From an uncultured Aequorivita sp. (GTDB lineage: Bacteria > Bacteroidota > Bacteroidia > Flavobacteriales > Flavobacteriaceae): 64,000 nt of DNA. Of the stretch, positions 1-9,485 are shown piece after piece. Within the stretch, counting starts at the first letter, position 1, and each line of letters starts with the position of its first letter. The DNA is taken from NCBI GenBank assembly GCA_937125455.1, contig CAKZLK010000016.1, positions 62,001 to 126,000 on the forward strand. Reading direction: 5' to 3'. The translations under genes and the position numbers were made by a program. The notes beneath the pieces are model-generated. The model saw nothing but the letters and a program-made list of their open reading frames with translations. It made no database searches and had not been told where the DNA came from.

Positions 1-2686
1 AATTCCAGGTTTTGAAAATTCAGAGAGAATTTCGTCCATCGTAATTAATCCAAACAATACCGATGAAGTTTATGTAGGCGTTTTGGGCGCACTTTGGAGC
101 GATAGTGAAGATCGTGGTATTTATAAAACCACAGACGGCGGAAAAACATGGAATAAAATTCTGTATGTAGGTCCTTCAACGGGTGTTTCGGATATTTTGA
201 TGGATCCAAAAAACCCAAATGTTTTGCTTGCTTCTATGTGGCAATTCAGAAGAACTGCCTGGGGGTTCAATTCTGGAGGGGAAAATAGCGCAATCTACAA
301 ATCTACAGATGGTGGAAAAACCTGGAACAAATTGACAAAAGATCTTCCAACCGGAAAGCTAGGAAGAATTGGAATCGCAATGGCACCAAGCGATAGCCAA
401 ATAATTTATGCCGTAATTGAAACAGGTGAAAAAAATACGAACGGTCTTTGGAAATCACCCGATGGCGGAAATTCCTGGGAACATTTAAATAGTGATTTTG
501 GCTTGACTGTACGTCCTTTTTATTTTTCGAGAATTACAGTCGATCCCAAAAATCCAGACATTATTGCCAAAGGTGGACTTAATGGTTCCATAAGTCGCGA
601 TGGCGGAAAGACATTTAAAAATCTCGGAAATATGCATAGCGATATTCACGATATTGTTTTTGATATCAATAATAGTGATAGAATGTATGCGGGAACAGAC
701 GGCGGCGTTTACCGCTCTTGGAATGGTGGTTCTACTTTTGAAATTGTAGAGAACCTTCCACTTTCACAATTCTACCAAATTAGTGTAGATGATGCTGAAC
801 CTTATAATGTTTATGGAGGTTTGCAGGATAACGGCTGTTGGTATGGTCCTTCTTCTGCTCCGGGCGGCGTAACTGCACGTGATTGGAATAGTGTTGGCTA
901 CGGTGATGGCTTTAGGGTTTTGAAGCACCCTACAAAAAATATTATCTATTCCGAAATGCAGGGCGCAGCAAATGTTTGGCGCTATGATGTAGATCGAAAT
1001 AGAACAACAACAGTTCAACCACAACCGAAAAAGGGAGATCCTGAATTGCGCTTTAACTGGAATGCTCCAATGGCAGTAAGCAACTTCGTGCCAGATAGAT
1101 TTTATATGGGGAGTCAATTTGTTCATCGATCAGACGATATGGGGGATAGTTGGACTATCATTTCTCCAGACTTAACTACAAACGATAAAACAAAACAAGA
1201 TCAAGCCAACTCAGGCGGTCTTTCAGTAGATAATAGTGGCGCAGAAAAGTATACTACAATTTTTACCATTGCAGAATCGCCTTTAGACCAAAACATTATC
1301 TGGGCCGGAACTGATGACGGAAATGTTCAACTTACAACCGATGGTGGAAAAACTTGGACAAACCTTACCGAAAACCTTGTCGGCATCCCCAAAAATACTT
1401 GGGTTTATCATATTGAAGCGAGTGTTCACGGTAAAGGAACAGCGTATGCAGTTTTTGAAGGACACAGTTCGGGTGATATGAAACCCTATGCATTAAAGAC
1501 AACTGATTACGGCAAAACTTGGAAATCAATTATTTCTGATGACATTGATCCTAAAGCTTTCGTCAGAAATATTCAGGAAGATTATGTGAACGAGGATTTG
1601 CTTTTCCTTGGAACGGAATTCGGACTATATATTACTATTGATGGCGGAAAAAATTGGTCACAATTCACTAATAATATGCCTCCAGTAGCTGTACATTTTA
1701 TCGATCTTCAAAAGCGTACAAATGACTTAGTGATGGGTACCCACGGACGGGGTGTTATTATTATTGATGATATAAGTCCACTTCGGGAATTAACTCCAAA
1801 AATCTTGAATCAAGATGTTCACTTCTTTGAAACAAAACCTTTTACAATGACAGAAGATAGTGGTTTTAGCGGAAGCTTTGGCACAGAAACACAGTTTGTT
1901 GGTGAAAATAAAAACACGGATGCTCGAATTGTTTACTATTTGAAAAAACGCCACACTTTCGGAAAAATGGAAATGGAAATTCAGGATATGGACGGTAATA
2001 AAATAGCAACACTATCCCCTGAAAAATCAAAAGGAATAAACATAGTAACTTGGAGTTTTACTACCTATGCTCCAAAAATGGCACAGGCAAAAACCATTTC
2101 ATATGGTGGTTTTACAGCTCCCAGAGTTCCTGCAGGAAAGTATAACGTGGTAATGACCAAAGGGAAGGAAACCTATACTCACGAAATTGAAGTGAAATAT
2201 GACGAAAAATCCATAACTACTTTGGAACAGCGCAAGGAGCAGGAAGCCTTAACTAGAAAGCTTTACGATATGGTTGAAGATCTGGCCTATATGGTTTATG
2301 AAATAAACGAAACCCAAACAAAAGCCACAGAAATAATTGAAACCAATCCAAAGGGAAAAAAAGATGCACAGAAATTATACGATGCGTTGGAAAACCTTCG
2401 AAAAGATTTGGTAATTACAACAGGCGATAACTATGTAGCATCAGCAGATCCAGAACTCCGCGAAAAAATGGCAGATCTTTACAGTAACGTTGCTTCAAAT
2501 TTCAACAAAGTTTCTGGTGCATCGCTAGCAAATTTTGAATTGATTGCCGATGATTATTCAAAAGAAAAGAAACGCTATGCAGCAATAATGGAAAAGGAAG
2601 GAAAGAAATTTAATTCATTCTTGGAAAAGAACGATATTCCAAAACCTGAAATTCAGAGCAAGGAGGAGTTTTTAAAGAAAGGATGA
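1..2686 (+). CDS. VPS10/sortilin-type beta-propeller protein, 5' truncated
   Basis: The reading frame is open from base 2, so the true start lies outside the window; about 894 residues are visible. Asp-box (BNR) repeats of the form T-x-DGG-K-TW recur through the first 550 residues (TTDGGKTW, STDGGKTW, SPDGGNSW, TTDYGKTW, TIDGGKNW), the signature of sialidase/sortilin-like propellers. After the propeller come a beta-sandwich-like segment and a helical, Lys/Glu-rich C-terminal region. Bacteroidota annotate such proteins as glycosyl hydrolase or VPS10 domain proteins, but the fold alone does not show an enzyme activity. Most are secreted; the signal peptide would be upstream of the window. No C-terminal type IX secretion domain is obvious. 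Confidence 0.85.
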   Translation, partial: IPGFENSERISSIVINPNNTDEVYVGVLGALWSDSEDRGIYKTTDGGKTWNKILYVGPSTGVSDILMDPKNPNVLLASMWQFRRTAWGFNSGGENSAIYKSTDGGKTWNKLTKDLPTGKLGRIGIAMAPSDSQIIYAVIETGEKNTNGLWKSPDGGNSWEHLNSDFGLTVRPFYFSRITVDPKNPDIIAKGGLNGSISRDGGKTFKNLGNMHSDIHDIVFDINNSDRMYAGTDGGVYRSWNGGSTFEIVENLPLSQFYQISVDDAEPYNVYGGLQDNGCWYGPSSAPGGVTARDWNSVGYGDGFRVLKHPTKNIIYSEMQGAANVWRYDVDRNRTTTVQPQPKKGDPELRFNWNAPMAVSNFVPDRFYMGSQFVHRSDDMGDSWTIISPDLTTNDKTKQDQANSGGLSVDNSGAEKYTTIFTIAESPLDQNIIWAGTDDGNVQLTTDGGKTWTNLTENLVGIPKNTWVYHIEASVHGKGTAYAVFEGHSSGDMKPYALKTTDYGKTWKSIISDDIDPKAFVRNIQEDYVNEDLLFLGTEFGLYITIDGGKNWSQFTNNMPPVAVHFIDLQKRTNDLVMGTHGRGVIIIDDISPLRELTPKILNQDVHFFETKPFTMTEDSGFSGSFGTETQFVGENKNTDARIVYYLKKRHTFGKMEMEIQDMDGNKIATLSPEKSKGINIVTWSFTTYAPKMAQAKTISYGGFTAPRVPAGKYNVVMTKGKETYTHEIEVKYDEKSITTLEQRKEQEALTRKLYDMVEDLAYMVYEINETQTKATEIIETNPKGKKDAQKLYDALENLRKDLVITTGDNYVASADPELREKMADLYSNVASNFNKVSGASLANFELIADDYSKEKKRYAAIMEKEGKKFNSFLEKNDIPKPEIQSKEEFLKKG

Positions 2687-2704
2687 TTTAATCGAAAAAT
2701 AGAA

Positions 2705-2740
2705 AAGCCTAACAAGTTTTCAATTTGTTAGGCTTTTTTT
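2705..2740 (+). terminator. Rho-independent terminator after the VPS10-type gene
   Basis: An 11-bp perfect inverted repeat (2705-2715 with 2725-2735) with a short A/T-rich loop is followed by a run of T. It lies between two convergent genes. The T run is on the plus strand, so it mainly serves the upstream gene; the minus-strand gene stops inside the T run. Confidence 0.85.
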
Positions 2741-4100
2741 ATTTATTTATAAAAACAGTTTTCCTATTTACAAATTCTCTAATCCCGTGTTCACTGAGCT
2801 CACGTCCATAACCACTTTCTTTGATTCCGCCAAAAGGAAGCCTTGGATCACTTTTCACCAGTTCGTTTATAAAAACCGCTCCTTCATCAAATTGGAAAGC
2901 AAGCTTTTCTGCTTCTTCAATATTTTTTGTGAAGATGGAAACCCCCAACCCAAATTTTGAACTATTAGAAAGCGCAACAGCCTCTTCGACTGTTTTAAAA
3001 GTCGTTACAGAAAGTACAGGCCCAAAAGTTTCTTCTTTAAAAGCAACCATTTTTTCGGTAACATTCGTAAGTACCGTTGGCTCAAAATAAGCGCCTTGCC
3101 GCTTTCCTCCTATTGCTATTTTTGCTCCATCTTTCACAGAAGACTTTACTTGTTTTTCCAAATCTTTTGCAAGATCTTCCCTCGCTAATGTTCCAACATA
3201 GGTTTCCGCGTCCATAGGATCGCCGCTTTTTAATTCACGCACTTTTACTAGCATTTTTTCAACAAATTCTTCAGAAATGGATTCATCAATAATCAACCGT
3301 TTTCCAGCAATACAACTTTGACCCGTATTCTGAAATCGTGCCTGCACACAGGTTGCTATGGTTTTGTCCATATCGCAATCCTTCATAACTACTAGGGCAT
3401 TATTTCCTCCCAGTTCCAAAACCGTTTTTTTAATATTTTTTCCAGCAATGGAAGCTACGGAAGAGCCTGCTGGTCCACTACCTGTTAACGTTACCGCCTT
3501 TACTTTTTCGTTTTTAATAACTTCTTCTACTTCATCGCTACCGATTAATAAAGTGGTAAAACAGTATTCGGGGAAGCCTGCTCTCTTGAAAACTTTTTCA
3601 ATATTTAAAGCACTTCCGAAAACGTTGGAAGCGTGCTTTAAAATCCCAATATTTCCAACCATCAGCGCAGGTGCTGCAAAACGGAAAACCTGCCAAAATG
3701 GATAGTTCCAAGGCATAACTGCGAACACAACACCAAGTGGCTCGTAACTCACATAACTTTTGTGTGCATCGGTTTTTATCACTTCATTTTGAAGCTGTTT
3801 TTCGGCATTCTCAGCGTAATATTCACAAACCCAGGCACATTTTTCAACTTCTGCGATGGCTTGTGAAATTGGTTTGCCCATTTCAAGCGTCATCGTTTCG
3901 GCGTATTCTTTTTTATTTTTCTTCAATTCTGAAGCTGCTGCAAACATCAACTTTTTTCGCTCAGCAAATGAGGTCTCTCGCCAACTGTAAAAGCGTTTAT
4001 CGGCTTTATCTATAATTTCTGAGACTTCTTTCTTTGTATGATTTTTATAGTTTTTTAATTCCTCTTCAGTATAAGGGTTTATTGAAGTTGTTGTTATCAT
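2739..4100 (-). CDS. gabD: NAD(P)-dependent succinate-semialdehyde dehydrogenase family protein
   Basis: A 453-residue aldehyde dehydrogenase. The general-base Glu is in LELGGNN (about E229) and the nucleophile in FQNTGQSCIAGKR (about C263). The proline-rich MPWNYPFWQ segment near residue 130 and PFGGIKESGYGRE near the C terminus are typical of the superfamily. Length and motifs fit the short SSADH/GabD group, which oxidises succinate semialdehyde to succinate, although substrate cannot be fixed from motifs. It is transcribed alone, divergent from gcvT, with an ATG start. Confidence 0.85.
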   Translation of the reverse strand: MITTTSINPYTEEELKNYKNHTKKEVSEIIDKADKRFYSWRETSFAERKKLMFAAASELKKNKKEYAETMTLEMGKPISQAIAEVEKCAWVCEYYAENAEKQLQNEVIKTDAHKSYVSYEPLGVVFAVMPWNYPFWQVFRFAAPALMVGNIGILKHASNVFGSALNIEKVFKRAGFPEYCFTTLLIGSDEVEEVIKNEKVKAVTLTGSGPAGSSVASIAGKNIKKTVLELGGNNALVVMKDCDMDKTIATCVQARFQNTGQSCIAGKRLIIDESISEEFVEKMLVKVRELKSGDPMDAETYVGTLAREDLAKDLEKQVKSSVKDGAKIAIGGKRQGAYFEPTVLTNVTEKMVAFKEETFGPVLSVTTFKTVEEAVALSNSSKFGLGVSIFTKNIEEAEKLAFQFDEGAVFINELVKSDPRLPFGGIKESGYGRELSEHGIREFVNRKTVFINK

Positions 4101-4219
4101 CGTTTTTCTTTTAAAAGTATTGAAAACATTGAGAACAACGTAGACGATTAAGATGATTTTAACGCGAAGATTGTTGAAAATAATCCCAATAAACAGTCGT
4201 TAACTTTTAAGTATTGTAA

Positions 4220-4227
4220 TACATTTG
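4220..4227 (+). promoter_or_regulatory. Bacteroidota -7 element upstream of gcvT
   Basis: TACATTTG matches the Bacteroidota consensus TAnnTTTG and ends 16 bases before the gcvT ATG, which would give a 5' leader of only about ten bases. The -33 element is not convincing. Confidence 0.5.
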
Positions 4228-4243
4228 CGAAAATCTTTTTAAA

Positions 4244-5326
4244 ATGAAAAATACAGCACTTTCTCATATACACGAACAATTGGGTGCCAAAATGGTACCA
4301 TTTGCAGGTTATAATATGCCCGTTTCATACGAAGGCGTTAACGCAGAACACGAAACCGTCCGCAACGCTGTTGGCGTTTTTGATGTTTCGCATATGGGTG
4401 AATTTTTGATTACTGGCCCAAAAGCATTCGATTTAATTCAAAAAGTATGCAGTAACGATATCTCAAAAATTGTCGACGGACAGGCACAGTACAACTGTCT
4501 CCCCAATGAAACAGGTGGAATTGTTGACGATTTGATTGTTTACCGTTTTGAAGCCGAAAAGTGGTTGCTAGTAGTAAATGCGTCAAATATTGATAAAGAT
4601 TGGGATTGGATTTCAAAACACAACACCGAGGGTGCCGAAATGCGAAATCTTTCCGAAGATTATTCATTGCTCGCTATTCAAGGTCCAAAGGCTATAGAAG
4701 CTATGCAATCGATAACTTCTGAAGATTTAAGCGCTATAAAATTCTATCATTTTAAAGTTGCTGATTTCGGAGGAATTGAGCACGTAATCATAAGCGCAAC
4801 TGGCTATACCGGAAGCGGCGGCTTTGAGATTTATTGCAAAAATAACGAAGTAGAACAAATTTGGAACAAAGTGATGGAGGCTGGAAAAGAGTTCGGCATT
4901 AAACCGATTGGACTGGCTGCACGCGATACGTTGCGATTGGAAATGGGCTTCTGTCTTTATGGAAATGATATAAATGATACTACTTCCCCTTTGGAAGCTG
5001 GTCTGGGCTGGATTACAAAATTTACAAAAGATTTTGTCAATTCAGACAATCTGAAAAAGCAAAAAGAAGAAGGTGTAACAAGAAAACTTATCGGTTTTGA
5101 AATCAACGAACGCGGAATACCTAGACATGATTACGAAATTGCAGATAAAGACGGCAACAATATTGGTGTTGTAACCAGTGGAACAATGGCACCTTCATTA
5201 AACAAAGGAATCGGGATGGGTTATGTTACCTCTGAAAACAGTGCTCCAGGCACTGAAATTTTCATTCAAATAAGAAACAAACCCGTTGCGGCAACGGTTG
5301 TGAAAACTCCATTTTACAAAGGGTAA
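4244..5326 (+). CDS. gcvT: Glycine cleavage system aminomethyltransferase (T protein)
   Basis: At 360 residues this is the normal length for GcvT, which releases ammonia from the aminomethyl group carried on the H protein and passes the one-carbon unit to tetrahydrofolate. The N-terminal folate-binding core ([34 protein letters not shown]) is intact, as are the later [15 protein letters not shown] and C-terminal [17 protein letters not shown] motifs. Its stop codon overlaps the glutaminase start by one base (TAATG), so the two are likely cotranscribed. No gcvH or gcvP is in the window, so the system is split in this genome. Confidence 0.95.
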   Translation: MKNTALSHIHEQLGAKMVPFAGYNMPVSYEGVNAEHETVRNAVGVFDVSHMGEFLITGPKAFDLIQKVCSNDISKIVDGQAQYNCLPNETGGIVDDLIVYRFEAEKWLLVVNASNIDKDWDWISKHNTEGAEMRNLSEDYSLLAIQGPKAIEAMQSITSEDLSAIKFYHFKVADFGGIEHVIISATGYTGSGGFEIYCKNNEVEQIWNKVMEAGKEFGIKPIGLAARDTLRLEMGFCLYGNDINDTTSPLEAGLGWITKFTKDFVNSDNLKKQKEEGVTRKLIGFEINERGIPRHDYEIADKDGNNIGVVTSGTMAPSLNKGIGMGYVTSENSAPGTEIFIQIRNKPVAATVVKTPFYKG

Positions 5327-6240
5327 TGTTAGATTACCAAGCCATATTAGAAGAAATTCACAAATCACTTAAAAAAGTTGAGAATACAGGAGAAGTTGCA
5401 GCTTATATTCCAGAATTGGCGAATGTTACCAAGGATAAATTTGGAATACATTTACATCTGATAACGGGCGAAAATTACTCGGTTGGTGATGCTTCCGAAA
5501 AATTATCCATCCAAAGTATTTCAAAAGTATTGTCGCTTGCCAAAGCATTTCAGCTAGTGGGAAATGATTTGTTGGAGCGTGTTGATGTGGAACCCTCGGG
5601 ACACCCTTTTAACCAACTTTCACTTTTGGAGCTTGAAGATGGAATTCCTAGAAACCCGCTGATTAATTCTGGAGCCATTGTAGTTGCTGATATTTTACTT
5701 TCACATCTTAAAAATCCGAAAGAAGATTTTTTGCATTTTGTGAGGGATTTAGCGCACGACGAAACCATTTCATATAGTGAAAAAGTAGCCGAATCAGAAA
5801 GATTGACTGGTTTCAACAATTACGCAGCGGCCAATCTTTTAAAGGCCTATGGAAATCTCCACAATGATGTGGAAGATGTTTTGGACTTCTATTTTCATCA
5901 ATGTTCAATAATGATGGATTGCAGGCAACTTACCAACGCTTTTTTCGTTTTCGCTAACAAAGGAAAGTGTTTAAAAAATGTTCAGCACTTAACTGCCAGT
6001 CAAGTAAAACGAATCAACGCAATTATGCTTACCTGTGGTTTTTACGATGAAGCTGGTGAGTTTGCATTTGAAGTGGGTTTGCCCGGAAAAAGTGGCGTAG
6101 GCGGAGGAATTGTTGCTTTATTGCCTCATTGTTTTACCATAGCAACTTGGGCGCCAGCACTGAATCCCAAAGGAAATTCCTATTTAGGAATGCAGGCATT
6201 GGAACAGTTTACCACCAAAACAAAACTGTCCATATTTTAA
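5326..6240 (+). CDS. glsA: Glutaminase (serine-dependent, GlsA type)
   Basis: A 304-residue cytosolic glutaminase of the beta-lactamase-like fold, which hydrolyses L-glutamine to glutamate and ammonia. The S-x-x-K catalytic pair is in SIQSISKVLS, followed by the family motifs GHPFNQL, NPLINSGAIV, MDCRQLTNAFFVFANKG and GLPGKSGVGGGI. It starts with the ATG overlapping the gcvT stop codon, so translation is probably coupled. An SDR gene follows 23 bases downstream. Confidence 0.95.
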   Translation: MLDYQAILEEIHKSLKKVENTGEVAAYIPELANVTKDKFGIHLHLITGENYSVGDASEKLSIQSISKVLSLAKAFQLVGNDLLERVDVEPSGHPFNQLSLLELEDGIPRNPLINSGAIVVADILLSHLKNPKEDFLHFVRDLAHDETISYSEKVAESERLTGFNNYAAANLLKAYGNLHNDVEDVLDFYFHQCSIMMDCRQLTNAFFVFANKGKCLKNVQHLTASQVKRINAIMLTCGFYDEAGEFAFEVGLPGKSGVGGGIVALLPHCFTIATWAPALNPKGNSYLGMQALEQFTTKTKLSIF

Positions 6241-6263
6241 GAATTTAGGGAAAGGATTTTCGG

Positions 6264-7118
6264 ATGAAAAAAGTAGAAAAGCAACGGATTTTAATTTTGG
6301 GCGGTAGTGGCTTTATTGGCAACGCCATTTACAAAGAGCTTCTCTCCTATTTCGAAGTTCACTGTACTTACTGCCGGCAGTATGGTGCTTTTTCAGAAAA
6401 TCAAGTTTTCCATAATTTTTGCGTGGAAGATAATTCGATGTTATTGTTGCTAAATAAAATTCAACCTACTTTAATAATTTCGGTCATTAATGGGGATTAT
6501 AATAGTCAATTTGAAGCGCATCAACAGATTGTGAATTATGCGCTGATAAATGCAGGTTGTTCCATTCTTTACATTTCTTCTTCGGAAGTATTTGATGGGA
6601 AGTTTAGACATCCTTCGTATGAAAATGATATACCATTGTCGCAAACAGTTTCAGGAAAATTTAAAATTACTGTTGAAAAATTATTATTGGAAACCATTCC
6701 ACTGCAAACAGCAATTTTGAGGCTACCTATGGTTCTTGGCATCAATTCGCCCGAAATTCTGCATTTAAGACAATGCATACGTCACCAAGCTACTTTTGAG
6801 GTATTTCCTAATTTGGTAATTACTACTACGACCATTAACAAAGTATGCCAGCAGATTCATTATATAATCAACCAATCGCTTCGTGGAATTTTTCACTTGG
6901 CGAGCAATGATATGATTCATCACGAAGATCTTTTTCGAGAAATCACTTCAAAAATGGGTGATAAAATGCCTATCTTTAAAAGTGTTTTTACAAGTAATGA
7001 AGATCGGTATCATGCTATTCTTCCAAAAAAAAATAAGTTGCCAATATCAAATCAAATTACTGTCGCACAGGTTATTGAAGAATCTAGCCTAAATGAAGAG
7101 ATTATGTCAATCAAATAA
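6264..7118 (+). CDS. NAD(P)-dependent sugar epimerase/reductase-like SDR (RmlD/NAD-epimerase type)
   Basis: A 284-residue extended short-chain dehydrogenase. The N-terminal Rossmann motif is LILGGSGFIGNAIYKEL; a SSSEVFDG stretch and later ILRLPMVLG fit the RmlD/NAD-dependent epimerase family. The usual Tyr-x-x-x-Lys is not clean: SGKFKITVEKLL occupies the expected position without an obvious Tyr, so catalysis is uncertain. A purine-rich GGAAAGGA lies just upstream of the ATG. Substrate unknown. Confidence 0.7.
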   Translation: MKKVEKQRILILGGSGFIGNAIYKELLSYFEVHCTYCRQYGAFSENQVFHNFCVEDNSMLLLLNKIQPTLIISVINGDYNSQFEAHQQIVNYALINAGCSILYISSSEVFDGKFRHPSYENDIPLSQTVSGKFKITVEKLLLETIPLQTAILRLPMVLGINSPEILHLRQCIRHQATFEVFPNLVITTTTINKVCQQIHYIINQSLRGIFHLASNDMIHHEDLFREITSKMGDKMPIFKSVFTSNEDRYHAILPKKNKLPISNQITVAQVIEESSLNEEIMSIK

Positions 7119-7132
7119 AAAAGTACATATAT

Positions 7133-7414
7133 ATGAAAGCTTTATCAGAAAAACAGATTAATGAAAGATTAAAGGAATTTGAAGGTTGGGACTACACCGA
7201 AGGTGCTTTGCATACAATTTTTGAATTTGAGGATTTTAAGGAAGCATTTTCAGCAATGACTAGAATTGCTTTTGAAGCCGAAAGGATGCAACACCATCCA
7301 GAATGGAGCAACGTTTACAATTCATTGGAAATCTATCTTTCAACCCACGATGCAGATGGCGTAACGGAAAAGGATTTTGAATTGGCAAAGATTATTGATG
7401 ATTTAATAGGTTAA
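7133..7414 (+). CDS. phhB: 4a-hydroxytetrahydrobiopterin dehydratase (PCD/DCoH)
   Basis: A 93-residue protein of typical family length. It dehydrates 4a-hydroxytetrahydropterin, the by-product of aromatic amino acid hydroxylases, for cofactor recycling. The active-site signature is present as AFEAERMQHHPEWSNVYN, then LSTHDADGVTEKDF. It begins 14 bases after the SDR gene. A GTP cyclohydrolase I gene (folE, 50.9 kb) elsewhere in the window makes the pterin precursor, but no aromatic amino acid hydroxylase is in the window. Confidence 0.93.
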   Translation: MKALSEKQINERLKEFEGWDYTEGALHTIFEFEDFKEAFSAMTRIAFEAERMQHHPEWSNVYNSLEIYLSTHDADGVTEKDFELAKIIDDLIG

Positions 7415-7416
7415 AG

Positions 7417-7502
7417 CACAAACCCCAAATTCCAAAGGCTTTGTGATTTGATTTTGGATTTTGTTATTTATTTGGAATTTGGTGCTTGGTTTTTGGAATT
7501 TT
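7417..7502. repeat. Intergenic inverted repeat of CCAAATTCCAAA type
   Basis: CCAAATTCCAAA at 7425-7436 is exactly reverse-complementary to TTTGGAATTTGG at 7471-7482, and degenerate copies (GGTTTTTGGAATT) follow. It fills most of the gap between phhB and the YebC gene. No T run follows the stem directly, so it is more like a dispersed short palindromic element than a terminator. Confidence 0.5.
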
Positions 7503-7551
7503 TTATATTTGAACTTTCTTTTTAAGGAATAAATAATAAAAATAATAATTT

Positions 7552-8274
7552 ATGGGAAGAGCTTTTGAATTCAGAAAAGCAAGAAAAATGAAGCGTTGGT
7601 CCGCGATGTCCAAAGCTTTTACACGTATTGGTAAGGACATTGTAATGGCCGTGAAAGAGGGCGGACCCGATCCGGATGCAAACTCTAGATTGCGTGCTGT
7701 AATCCAAAATGCCAAGGCTGTAAATATGCCTAAGGACAACGTAGAGCGTGCCATAAAACGTGCCAGCGACAAAAGTTTAGGCGATTACAAAGAAGTTCTT
7801 TTTGAAGGCTACGCTCCGCACGGCATTGCTATCTTAATTGAAACCGCTACCGATAACAATACACGGACTGTTGCCAATATTCGAAGTTATTTCAATAAAT
7901 GTGATGGTAGTTTGGGAACGTCTGGCTCAGTTTCATTTATGTTTGACCATACCTGTAACTTCAGAATAAATCCAGAAGGCTTGGATATTGAAGAACTAGA
8001 GCTAGAATTGATAGACCACGGTGTTGAGGAAATTTTTGAGGATGAGGATGGAATAATGATCTACGCTCCTTTTGAGAGTTTTGGCGCAATCCAGTCGTAT
8101 TTGGAAGAAAATAATATCGAAATTCTTTCTTCAGGATTTGAACAGATTCCACAAGTAACAAAAAAATTGACCGCTGAAGAAGCCGCAGATGTGGAAAAAC
8201 TTTTGGAAAAGATTGAAGAAGATGATGATGTGCAAAACGTCTACCACACGATGGAAGAAACTTCGGAAGAATAA
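7552..8274 (+). CDS. YebC/PmpR (TACO1) family protein
   Basis: A 240-residue member of the YebC/PmpR/TACO1 family. The hallmark N terminus is MGRAFEFRKARKMKRW, followed by GGPDPDANSRLR, MPKDNVERAIKRA and EGYAPHGIAILIE. Some members are described as DNA-binding regulators; others act at the ribosome during translation of difficult peptides, so the older name 'probable transcriptional regulator' should be read with caution. The C terminus is acidic. Single gene ending at a strong bidirectional terminator. Confidence 0.95.
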   Translation: MGRAFEFRKARKMKRWSAMSKAFTRIGKDIVMAVKEGGPDPDANSRLRAVIQNAKAVNMPKDNVERAIKRASDKSLGDYKEVLFEGYAPHGIAILIETATDNNTRTVANIRSYFNKCDGSLGTSGSVSFMFDHTCNFRINPEGLDIEELELELIDHGVEEIFEDEDGIMIYAPFESFGAIQSYLEENNIEILSSGFEQIPQVTKKLTAEEAADVEKLLEKIEEDDDVQNVYHTMEETSEE

Positions 8275-8292
8275 AACTCTTTTTAAATCAAT

Positions 8293-8336
8293 AAAAAAAA
8301 TGCCATCTGAAATAAATCAGATGGCATTTTTTTATT
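8293..8336. terminator. Bidirectional Rho-independent terminator
   Basis: A 14-bp perfect stem (8297-8310 with 8317-8330) with a 6-base loop, A run on the left and T run on the right, lies between the convergent YebC and lipoprotein genes and can end transcription both ways. Confidence 0.9.
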
Positions 8337-8348
8337 GATTAGTCTGTG

Positions 8349-9380
8349 CTATTTATTATCAAAATAAAGTGACGAAGCACCTGGAAACACTGAACTTATG
8401 GTAGGTTGTATATTTCCTCCTGCCCCTATTTGATCAAAAAACAAAACCTTTCCACCACCGTTTAAGCGTTCTGCTATAAAAATTGTCTGGCTGGAATTAT
8501 CATATGCTACAGCTACTGGATTACCCATTTCTGTCATTGACCCTGAAACTCTTAATTGGTTTCCTGGAAGTTCCAAAGTACCTCCATCAGCAACGGCATT
8601 AAACCTATTGACAAAATCACTAATAAACTGAAAGCCACCGTCATTGTCACTTTGAGCATCGCCTATATCTGTGAGAATTACAGTCCCACCATCTTGAGTA
8701 ATTCCGTGTGTGCGTGTTATACCTCCTATTGTAATCTGCTTATCTGGTGTGGCTGTAACATCAGTAGTATAAGTTGTTAGAAAGTTTTTTAGAACAGCAA
8801 CATCTGCTGTTTTATCAACCGTAGTATAAAGATCATCACCTATTAGCTCAATGCCCCATACAGCATAATTTACCTTTACAGTATTACGCAGTGTATAGGC
8901 ATTTGTATCTTTCGTGAAAATGAAAAATGTTCCATCATCTGTATTAGGGTCTCCATCTAAATCAGCATTATCTGAAATTATATAAAAATTATCCTTTACA
9001 GCAACATCACGAGGGCTATTGAGTAGGACACCCCCTGATGCCAAAAGGCTCAAATCACTATTGGCGGTTGTATTGTTAATGTTTTTATAGGTATTTATTA
9101 CTTTTTGTTCTCTAGATAGAACCGTTAATTCGTCTGCAACATCATCGTAATAAATTCCTTCATTGTCATTAGAGCTAAGCCCCATGGGACGTAAAAAAAC
9201 ACCATTGGTAGTAATATCGTACGAAATAATTGAACTAGCACTATTACTTGTTGCGTACAAATTTGCTAAAATTGTAGGGGGAATTTGGGATCCACCTCCT
9301 TCAGATCCATCATCTACAGTACAAGAAATGAAAAATGGAACCAGGATCAAAAAGAATATCGAATATTTTATGTTTTTCAT
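8349..9380 (-). CDS. Lipoprotein with a predicted beta-propeller
   Basis: A 343-residue protein with a lipoprotein signal peptide: basic start, hydrophobic core and lipobox FFISC with the lipidated Cys at residue 20. A Gly/Ser spacer (DGSEGGGS) follows. The rest is beta-rich, with repeats such as LYATSNSASSIISYD, DDLYTTVDKT and AVAYDNSSQTIFIAER that read like blades of a YncE/NHL-type propeller. No catalytic motif was found. Transcribed alone; likely exposed at the outer membrane or in the periplasm. Function unknown. Confidence 0.75.
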   Translation of the reverse strand: MKNIKYSIFFLILVPFFISCTVDDGSEGGGSQIPPTILANLYATSNSASSIISYDITTNGVFLRPMGLSSNDNEGIYYDDVADELTVLSREQKVINTYKNINNTTANSDLSLLASGGVLLNSPRDVAVKDNFYIISDNADLDGDPNTDDGTFFIFTKDTNAYTLRNTVKVNYAVWGIELIGDDLYTTVDKTADVAVLKNFLTTYTTDVTATPDKQITIGGITRTHGITQDGGTVILTDIGDAQSDNDGGFQFISDFVNRFNAVADGGTLELPGNQLRVSGSMTEMGNPVAVAYDNSSQTIFIAERLNGGGKVLFFDQIGAGGNIQPTISSVFPGASSLYFDNK

Positions 9381-9485
9381 AGCAACGTAAATTTTTACAT
9401 AGGTTTAAATAATTAACGAACGTTTGATAAGCTATATTGTAATTATAAATTTATAACTGGAATTTTCTTATACTAATTTTGGAGT

